The translations under genes were made by a program, and so were the position numbers. The notes beneath the pieces were generated by a model. It saw nothing but the letters and a program-made list of their open reading frames with translations, had not been told where the DNA came from and ran no database searches. A stretch of 7,662 nt of DNA from Anaeroglomus sp964550565 (GTDB lineage: Bacteria > Planctomycetota > Phycisphaerae > Sedimentisphaerales > Anaerohalosphaeraceae): contig CAZKAI010000160.1 of assembly GCA_964550565.1 (NCBI GenBank), positions 1 to 7,662 of the forward strand, read 5' to 3'. Below are positions 6,307 to 7,662 of this stretch, piece after piece (positions within the stretch are counted from its first letter, which is position 1; every line of letters begins with the position of its first letter).

Positions 6307-6656
6307 TGAAATTTTTTTGTTGTTTTGCATATTTATTCTTATGTTCATATTTAATAGATGTTTATAAATTACTTGATACCCTTTTAATTCTCGTTTTCAT
6401 GGTGTCTCATAAATGCTTTGCAATATTCTATACTATACACATCTATTATTGAATCATATGATTAACGCCACACTTTCTGATTTTCTTGCATCAATGAATG
6501 GGCTCAGTATTCTCTGAATAAGTAAACTGGCGGCAATTTTAGGGATTTTCCCTATGGAACCCCCGAAAAAATATTATAAGTTGAACCGGTCAACAGGCTG
6601 AACGTGGTAGTTGATAGAGATTAAAAACAACTAAAACCATATAAAGGATGTTGAAA
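6307..6656. other. AT-rich divergent intergenic region between the regulator and the OsmC-family gene
   Basis: Beyond the regulator's promoter this roughly 350-bp stretch holds no supported gene. It has long A/T runs (for example 6309-6320 and 6334-6385), one perfect palindrome at 6540-6554, and the OsmC ribosome site at 6644-6648. A weak plus-strand pair, TTGCAT at 6486 and TATTCT at 6508 with a 16-bp spacer, is the nearest thing to an OsmC promoter, but the match is poor. The low GC compared with the flanking genes is typical of a regulatory gap. Confidence 0.5.
6540..6554. promoter_or_regulatory. Palindrome upstream of the OsmC-family gene
   Basis: TAGGGA-TTT-TCCCTA is a perfect 6-bp inverted repeat with a 3-bp centre, 102 bp before the OsmC ATG. 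It may be an operator for that gene. No T-run follows, and the stem is too short to be a convincing terminator. Confidence 0.25.
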
Positions 6657-7217
6657 ATGACTAAGACATATAAAATCAATACGATTAATGGGATTAATCT
6701 GGATACTCTCCGTGAAACGGTGAATGCCATTCAGGAACAGCCCGAACTGGGTGAATGCAAATTCCGTGTCCGTAACAAGTGGATTGACGGAGATCGCAAT
6801 TGCACCTCCATCACCACGTTTTATGGAGCCAAACAGGAACATCAGCATCAAAAGAATTTTGTCTTGGAATGTGATGAACCCCCTGTGCTGGCAGGACGCG
6901 ATTCGGCTCCCAATCCTGTAGAACATTTGCTGAATGCTTTGGCCGGATGTCTGACAACCTCGATTGTAGCTCATGCGGCCGTTCAGGGTATTCATATCGA
7001 AGAACTGGAATCGGAGATTGAAGGCGATCTGGACCTCAGGGGCTTTCTGGGCATTTCCAATACAGTACCCCGACAATACAAAAATATCCGGGTTCATTTT
7101 CGGATTAAATCCGATGAGAAGAATTTGGAACGGCTCAAACGGCTGGCACAGTTTTCTCCGGTGTATAATACGCTGATTCATGGCACTTCCATAGATTTAC
7201 AGATTGAGCCCAAGTAA
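6657..7217 (+). CDS. OsmC/Ohr-family protein (possible hydroperoxide-related)
   Basis: The 186-residue cytoplasmic protein is recognised by the family block ECDEPPVLAGRDSAPNPVEHLL followed by NALAGCLTTSIVAHAA, holding the N-terminal active-site-type Cys (C98) at the start of the central helix. The start at 6657 is chosen because AAGGA at 6644-6648 lies 8 nt ahead; the ATG at 6648 overlaps that site and is unlikely. In classic OsmC and Ohr peroxidases a second Cys sits in a CPVS-like segment near the C-terminus. Here the equivalent stretch reads QFSPVYNTL (165-173), with Ser167 in its place, as in many OsmC-like proteins of unproven activity. Three other Cys (34, 49, 72) exist but are not at that position. 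Peroxidase function is therefore uncertain. The gene is divergent from the regulator and ends before a structured gap, so it is probably its own transcription unit. Confidence 0.93.
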   Translation: MTKTYKINTINGINLDTLRETVNAIQEQPELGECKFRVRNKWIDGDRNCTSITTFYGAKQEHQHQKNFVLECDEPPVLAGRDSAPNPVEHLLNALAGCLTTSIVAHAAVQGIHIEELESEIEGDLDLRGFLGISNTVPRQYKNIRVHFRIKSDEKNLERLKRLAQFSPVYNTLIHGTSIDLQIEPK

Positions 7218-7231
7218 ATGCCAAACGGCAT
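7218..7231 (+). other. Small hairpin directly after the OsmC stop codon
   Basis: ATGCC-AAAC-GGCAT is a perfect 5-bp stem with a 4-nt loop starting on the base after the TAA. It is not followed by T residues, so on its own it is a weak candidate for 3'-end protection or Rho-related termination. Confidence 0.3.
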
Positions 7232-7246
7232 CGGATATAGATAACA

Positions 7247-7322
7247 ACCGGAAAAGAGCGTGTCGAAAGATGTGTTTATTCAGGCCGTGTATCTTCGAGA
7301 CCTGAACAGGGCCGGTCTTTTT
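7247..7322 (+). terminator. Compound stem ending in a T-run after the OsmC gene; possible attenuator of the next gene
   Basis: ACCGG at 7247-7251 can pair with CCGGT at 7312-7316, which is followed by C and five T (7318-7322), the layout of an intrinsic terminator with a long apical part. Inside, two further pairings are possible: a longer imperfect stem of 7260-7274 with 7287-7301 (core TCGAA-AGAT with ATCTTCGA, one bulge), or TTCAGG 7279-7284 with CCTGAA 7301-7306. These two inner folds share base 7301 and are sterically hard to form together. The element lies 48 nt ahead of the lipoprotein gene. It may simply end the OsmC transcript, or act as a switch for the downstream gene. I recognise no known riboswitch class. 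Confidence 0.4.
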
Positions 7323-7369
7323 ATATGCTTAAATGGACAATTTCAATTAAATTATTGACAGGAGATGTT

Positions 7370-7662
7370 ATGAAATCGACTCGACAAATGAACTGTGTAC
7401 CCGTTCTTTTTGCCATTCTGCTGGCTGTATCTTTCTTTTTTATGGGATGCGAATTTCGCAAATCCCCGACACGCGGAGCGAAAAACTTGTCCTGGTCCCA
7501 TTCCGGACTGGATCACCCGGCCGTGCCGGGAATCGACAGCGCGGATGTCCATATCTATGTATGGAACGAGGGTGCCGCGTTTGTGGTCTGGAGCGATGGG
7601 GCCGGTGGCAGCCATGGGACCCTGCCCCGACAGCCCGGCGACCCGAAAGGCAGCGCCCGCTA
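7370..7662 (+). CDS. Putative lipoprotein, N-terminal part only
   Basis: The frame opens with ATG at 7370, preceded by AGGAG at 7360-7364 with 5 nt spacing, and stays open for 97 codons to the window edge. The first residues, MKSTRQMNCVPVLFAILLAV, then SFFFMGC with C27, are a lipoprotein-type signal: short positive n-region, hydrophobic core, and a Cys in FMGC. FMG is a loose lipobox (Leu is more usual at -3), but lipidation at C27 is the likeliest outcome. The visible mature part is polar and Gly-rich (GLDHPAVPGIDSADVHIYVW, then AAFVVWSDGAGG) and matches no family I recognise. The predicted location is the inner or outer membrane, facing the periplasm. The base composition here is more GC-rich than the upstream gap, as expected for a coding region. 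Confidence 0.75.
   Translation, partial: MKSTRQMNCVPVLFAILLAVSFFFMGCEFRKSPTRGAKNLSWSHSGLDHPAVPGIDSADVHIYVWNEGAAFVVWSDGAGGSHGTLPRQPGDPKGSAR

Noticed and set aside
6306..6452. Plus-strand open frame of 48 codons, MKFFCCFAYLFL..., hydrophobic
   Set aside because: It has no Shine-Dalgarno (pyrimidine-rich upstream), lies in very AT-rich sequence where Phe/Tyr/Leu/Ile codons arise by chance, and its start overlaps the -35 box of the divergent promoter.
6621..7181. Minus-strand frame of 186 codons opposite the OsmC gene
   Set aside because: It is the mirror of a well-supported OsmC-family gene; the translation has no family features.
7354..7359. TTGACA hexamer as a -35 box
   Set aside because: It abuts the lipoprotein ribosome site, so any start of transcription would fall inside the coding region, and no -10 follows at the right distance.
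1..7662. CRISPR array, tRNA or rRNA genes, insertion sequence ends, phage integration sites
   Set aside because: No regularly spaced repeats, no cloverleaf or rRNA-like sequence, no transposase frame and no terminal inverted repeats were seen on either strand.

Overview
The window looks like a piece of a Planctomycetota chromosome, most likely class Phycisphaerae. Three protein signatures point there: a C-terminal single dockerin-like repeat of the form GDINRDCYVNLLD...DWL.C.DPDDP on a secreted enzyme, a planctomycete-style prepilin-type protein (FTLIELLVVIAIIALL N-terminus, DGSVR near the C-terminus), and a PEP-CTERM protein. This placement is by recognition only; no database search was possible.

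Layout. Positions 1-6216 hold minus-strand genes, read right to left: a GntR/FCD regulator (5446-6216), a prepilin-type pseudopilin-like protein (4454-5290), a PEP-CTERM protein (3683-4291), a short leader ORF (3536-3643) that ends in an ATGA overlap with the next gene, a 980-residue secreted sialidase (597-3539), and a second GntR/FCD regulator (1-570) cut by the window edge. A 440-bp AT-rich divergent region (6217-6656) separates this block from plus-strand genes: an OsmC-family protein (6657-7217), a structured intergenic stretch (7218-7369) and the start of a small lipoprotein gene (7370 to the right edge).

How it may work together. The sialidase is the only enzyme with a clear role: release of terminal sialic acids from extracellular glycans. 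All six catalytic residues known from bacterial sialidases are recognisable, with spacings close to those of the Micromonospora enzyme. The genes before it encode proteins with two other export or anchoring signals, so the locus looks like a cell-surface glycan-degradation cassette. The two regulators are paralogues (about 42% identity over a gapless 129-residue stretch, counted by hand) of the FCD family, which also contains NanR; control by a sugar acid is plausible but inferred. The upstream regulator has a near-consensus sigma-70-type promoter (TTGACG-17-TATAGT) with a tandem ACTTAAGC repeat at the expected transcription start, suggesting autoregulation.

The most interesting non-obvious signal is the 35-codon leader ORF between the PEP-CTERM gene and the sialidase. 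It has the strong Shine-Dalgarno that the sialidase lacks, contains a perfect 13-bp inverted repeat, and its stop codon overlaps the sialidase start.
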